A DNA stretch of 7,327 nt from Acidimicrobiaceae bacterium (GTDB lineage Bacteria; Actinomycetota; Acidimicrobiia; Acidimicrobiales; UBA8190): the NCBI GenBank assembly GCA_003131945.1, contig PKWD01000062.1, positions 3,742-11,068 on the forward strand, written 5' to 3'. The translations under genes and the position numbers were made by a program. Of this stretch, positions 5,516-7,327 are shown piece by piece. Below the pieces are notes generated by a model that saw only the letters and a program-made list of their open reading frames with translations, did no database searches and had not been told where the DNA came from. How positions within the stretch are numbered: the stretch's first letter is position 1; each line of letters starts with the position of its first letter.

Positions 5516-5926
5516 TCAGCCGCTCCGGTTGGGGCCGACGCGCTCGACGGTGAGGCGCAGGAGAACGCGTCGCTCGGTCTCCATGGCGGCGCGGTACTCG
5601 TCCCAGTCCGTGTGCTCGCCCGCCACGGACCGGTAGTAGGCGACGAGTCCGTCCATGGCCTCGGGGAGCGACACGATCTCGACGGGGCCTTCGACCTGCA
5701 CCCATTCGCCGAAAAAGCGGTCGTTCAACACCACCATGGCCGCCCGGGGCCGGCGGCGCAGGTTCTTCGTCTTGACCGCCGTCTCGCGGGTGCTCACCAC
5801 GACGGCGCCGCCGTCGTCGACGCTGGTGGTGATGGGCGACATCTGCGGTTCTCCGTCGGCCCGGGTGGTGGCCAGGATCGCATGATGGTTGTGACGGATG
5901 AACTCCAGGGCGGCGGCTCGGTCCAT
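5516..5926 (-). CDS. PPOX-class F420/FMN-dependent oxidoreductase
   Basis: The 136-residue protein has the split beta-barrel pattern of the pyridoxamine 5'-phosphate oxidase-like superfamily. The N-terminal helix leads into HHAILATTRADGEPQMSPI (14-32). Next come the VVVSTRETAVKTKNLRRRPRAAMVV cofactor-binding region (42-66) and WVQVEGPVEIV (75-85), with a C-terminal helix and strand after that. Length and motif order match Rv1155-like members that bind F420 (or FMN) and reduce small molecules; cofactor and substrate cannot be settled from sequence. It lies 36 nt downstream of the WYL regulator and is probably cotranscribed with it. A good SD (AGAGGAG) ends 4 nt before the ATG. The enzyme may serve stress or xenobiotic reduction under that regulator's control, which is inference from context. 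Confidence 0.85.
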   Translation of the reverse strand: MDRAAALEFIRHNHHAILATTRADGEPQMSPITTSVDDGGAVVVSTRETAVKTKNLRRRPRAAMVVLNDRFFGEWVQVEGPVEIVSLPEAMDGLVAYYRSVAGEHTDWDEYRAAMETERRVLLRLTVERVGPNRSG

Positions 5927-5962
5927 GGTGCTCCTCTGGTGGTGAGGCTCGGCGTTCGCAGG

Positions 5963-6931
5963 TTAGCGAGGGGACGGGCCGGTGAGACGCCGGTGCGTGG
6001 CGTGCAGCCGCTCGGCCAGGGCGGCCATGTGGTCACGCAGCTCGACCGGTTCGATGACCTCGAACTCGAGACCGAGGCCGATCAGGTAGCCGGCCAGCCA
6101 GTCGAAATCGTCGACGCCCATCTCCACCCTGGTGTCGTCGCCGTGCCGTTCGCTCACGCCGGAGTACGGGGAGATGAGCCGGGCCACGTCCCCCACGGGC
6201 GCTTTCACGAGGAGCACGGCGCGATAGGAGTACCCCGACGTCGAGATCCCTTCGGCTACCATCCGGGCCGGATCGTCCAGTGGTCGGGGGTGGAAGGTGT
6301 GGCCGGTGATGGTCAGTGAAGAGGCCCGGTCGACGCGGAAGGTCCGCCAGTCGTGGCGGTCGAGGTCGTAGGCGACGAGATACCAGCGACGGTCGGTCGT
6401 CACCAGCCGGTAGGGCTCCACGCGGCGCTCGCTGTGGCGACCGTCCTGGGCCACGTAGGAGAAGGCGGCCAGCTGGTGGCTGTCACAGGCCTGGGCCAGG
6501 CCGATGAGGTTCTCGGTGGAGACGGCTTCGGTGGGCGAGGCCAGGGAGACGGTGGCCGCCCGCAGGGCCGTCAGCTGGGCCCGCAGCCGCGGCGGGAGGA
6601 GCCGGTCGAGCTTGGCCAGGGCGGTGAGCGCGCCGCGCTCGATGCCGGGCACGGCGGCACCGGCGGACACCCCCAACACGACGGCCACGGCCATGGCCTC
6701 GTCGTCCTCGAAGAGCAGCGGGGGCACGTCGGTCCCGCCGCCCAGGCGGTAGCCGCCGCCGACACCGCGGACGCCCTGCACCTGGTACCCGAGGCTCCGG
6801 AGCCCTTCCACGTCGCGTCGCACGGTGCGGGTATCGACCTCGAGGCGTTCGGCCAGGTCGGCCGCGCTCCAGGCCGAGCGGCGCTGGAGGAGCCCGAGGA
6901 GTCGCAGGAGGCGGGCTGCCGGCTGGGCCAT
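5963..6931 (-). CDS. WYL-domain transcriptional regulator with DeoR-type helix-turn-helix
   Basis: The 322-residue protein has the usual three-part layout. Residues 3-62 are a winged helix-turn-helix (AADLAERLEVDTRTVRRDVEGLRSLGY) with a GVGGGYRLG wing. Residues about 140-215 are the WYL domain, with the name motif W183-Y184-L185 in DRRWYLVAYD and R196 and R199 nearby in WRTFRVDR. Residues about 230-315 match the WCX C-terminal extension. WYL domains sense ligands, single-stranded nucleic acids or nucleotides in the few characterised cases; the ligand here is unknown. It heads a two-gene unit with the PPOX-class oxidoreductase. The ATG at 6931 is preceded by CATAAT six bases upstream, as in a leaderless promoter, and by a perfect inverted repeat, so autoregulation is likely. 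No SD is visible, which agrees with leaderless translation. Confidence 0.92.
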   Translation of the reverse strand: MAQPAARLLRLLGLLQRRSAWSAADLAERLEVDTRTVRRDVEGLRSLGYQVQGVRGVGGGYRLGGGTDVPPLLFEDDEAMAVAVVLGVSAGAAVPGIERGALTALAKLDRLLPPRLRAQLTALRAATVSLASPTEAVSTENLIGLAQACDSHQLAAFSYVAQDGRHSERRVEPYRLVTTDRRWYLVAYDLDRHDWRTFRVDRASSLTITGHTFHPRPLDDPARMVAEGISTSGYSYRAVLLVKAPVGDVARLISPYSGVSERHGDDTRVEMGVDDFDWLAGYLIGLGLEFEVIEPVELRDHMAALAERLHATHRRLTGPSPR

Positions 6932-6937
6932 GGGACA

Positions 6938-6943
6938 ATTATG
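6938..6943 (-). promoter_or_regulatory. Leaderless -10 box of the WYL gene
   Basis: The minus strand reads CATAAT followed by TGTCCC and then the ATG at 6931. The hexamer matches TATAAT at five of six positions and sits exactly where transcription would begin at the A of the start codon. No standard -35 is found at 17-18 bp. CGGACA, within the inverted repeat, is at a 20-bp spacing. Confidence 0.55.
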
Positions 6944-6950
6944 GCCTTAT

Positions 6951-6971
6951 TGCGGACAGAATATGTCCGCA
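6951..6971. promoter_or_regulatory. Perfect inverted-repeat operator candidate in the WYL divergent promoter
   Basis: TGCGGACA (6951-6958) and TGTCCGCA (6964-6971) are perfect reverse complements separated by GAATA, a 21-bp dyad. It lies in the middle of the 61-bp space between two divergent start codons and overlaps where both -35 regions would be. The most likely binder is the adjacent WYL regulator acting on its own promoter and on the divergent small gene. The binding partner is inferred from position only. Confidence 0.6.
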
Positions 6972-6979
6972 TTGGATCG

Positions 6980-6985
6980 TATTGT
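6980..6985 (+). promoter_or_regulatory. Candidate leaderless -10 box of the rightward small gene
   Basis: TATTGT lies seven bases before the ATG at 6993, a spacing consistent with a leaderless transcript. TATTGTGCC here mirrors TAATTGTCCC of the leftward promoter, so the two -10 regions form an outer imperfect inverted repeat around the operator candidate. The match to TATAAT is four of six, so this call is weaker than its partner. Confidence 0.4.
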
Positions 6986-6992
6986 GCCAGGC

Positions 6993-7232
6993 ATGGTCAA
7001 TCCCTCGCTACTGCAGCAGTTAGGCCAGGAACGTGGGCGCGAGATCCTCGAGGCGAGCCGCACCCCGCGAGCGGCGAGCTCCTTCCCGCAGGTGCGGGAA
7101 CGGCTCGGTTGGTCTCTCATCGGTCTCGGTGTCCACCTCGCCCTCGACGGGCGTCGGGGAGCAACGGAGCATGGGCACCACGTCCCGGGCGGACGACGGG
7201 GTCGGGAACTGAGGCCACTCGTTCACTCCTGA
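6993..7232 (+). CDS. Small hypothetical actinobacterial protein (79 aa)
   Basis: ATG at 6993 begins MVNPSLLQQLGQERGREILE, a hydrophilic helix resembling the N-termini of many short uncharacterised actinobacterial proteins that start (M)NPxL...Q/ERxxELL. A second segment, RLGWSLIGLGVHLAL (37-51), is an amphipathic or weakly hydrophobic helix. The tail is Gly, Arg and His rich. No enzymatic motif is present and the function is unknown. An upstream in-frame ATG at 6963 falls inside the inverted repeat and before the -10 box, so 6993 is preferred. The gene is divergent from the WYL regulator and shares its control region, so coregulation is possible. Codon third positions are less strictly G/C than in neighbouring genes, which lowers certainty. 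Confidence 0.55.
   Translation: MVNPSLLQQLGQERGREILEASRTPRAASSFPQVRERLGWSLIGLGVHLALDGRRGATEHGHHVPGGRRGRELRPLVHS
7083..7100. repeat. Perfect 8+2+8 palindrome inside the small gene
   Basis: TTCCCGCA and TGCGGGAA are perfect reverse complements separated by GG. The element lies inside the 79-residue coding frame (SFPQVRE codons), about 90 bp into it. The two-base loop makes it a better DNA dyad than an RNA hairpin. Its function, if any, is unknown. Confidence 0.35.
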
Positions 7233-7327
7233 GCCGGTCGTTCACCGCCGAGGCAGCCACTTTGCGGCCCTCGAACGGGCGCCGTCCACACCGGCGCCGA
7301 CCTCCGAGACAGCCGTTGGCCGGCCCG
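7233..7327. other. Right-edge segment with no supported gene
   Basis: These 95 bases follow the stop of the small gene. A minus-strand frame ending at TGA 7244-7242 stays open to the window edge (27 codons, fairly G/C-rich third positions) and could be the C-terminus of a convergent gene. It is too short to support. No hairpin with a T-tract is seen. Confidence 0.3.

Noticed and set aside
7242..7327. C-terminal fragment of a minus-strand gene entering from the right
   Set aside because: Only 27 codons are visible, no motif is recognisable, and other frames are open as well.

Overview
The window is about 7.3 kb of very GC-rich DNA with strong G/C preference at third codon positions. It looks like an actinobacterial chromosome. 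The evidence is a mycobacterial-type PyrF, a phosphotriesterase-like lactonase resembling the Mycobacterium tuberculosis Php protein, a PPOX-class protein of the F420/FMN split-barrel type, an actinobacterial Pro/Trp-rich leader on a membrane protease, and several start codons that look leaderless. The secreted Ig-like repeat protein at the left edge resembles proteins I associate with Acidimicrobiia, but that class assignment is an inference. I see no rRNA, tRNA, CRISPR array, insertion sequence or phage gene.

Layout from left to right. (1) 3-881, minus: a secreted protein with a signal peptide and tandem 116-residue Ig-like repeats, cut by the left edge. (2) 882-1047: divergent intergenic region. 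(3) 1048-1866, plus: a single-domain TrmO-type tRNA methyltransferase, then a small, very basic protein with a C-terminal membrane segment. (4) 1888-2820, minus: a CPBP-family intramembrane protease, convergent with the previous pair. (5) 2885-5375, minus: a tight cluster transcribed as NlpC/P60 peptidase, then pyrF, then php, with gaps of 16 and 33 nt. It ends in an intrinsic-terminator-like hairpin that abuts the start codon of the CPBP gene. (6) 5516-6931, minus: a WYL-domain regulator followed by a PPOX-class flavin/F420 oxidoreductase, 36 nt apart. (7) 6932-6992: a compact divergent promoter with a perfect 8+5+8 inverted repeat. (8) 6993-7232, plus: a small hypothetical protein.

Most genes are ordinary housekeeping or accessory functions: tRNA modification, pyrimidine synthesis, cell-wall hydrolysis, lactone hydrolysis and regulated redox. 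The most informative region is the WYL divergent promoter, where both genes appear to be leaderless and a clear operator candidate lies between their -10 boxes. I found no convincing new multi-gene system. The best leads are that operator, the terminator/start-codon junction at 2820, and the repeat-flanked hairpin upstream of the NlpC/P60 gene.
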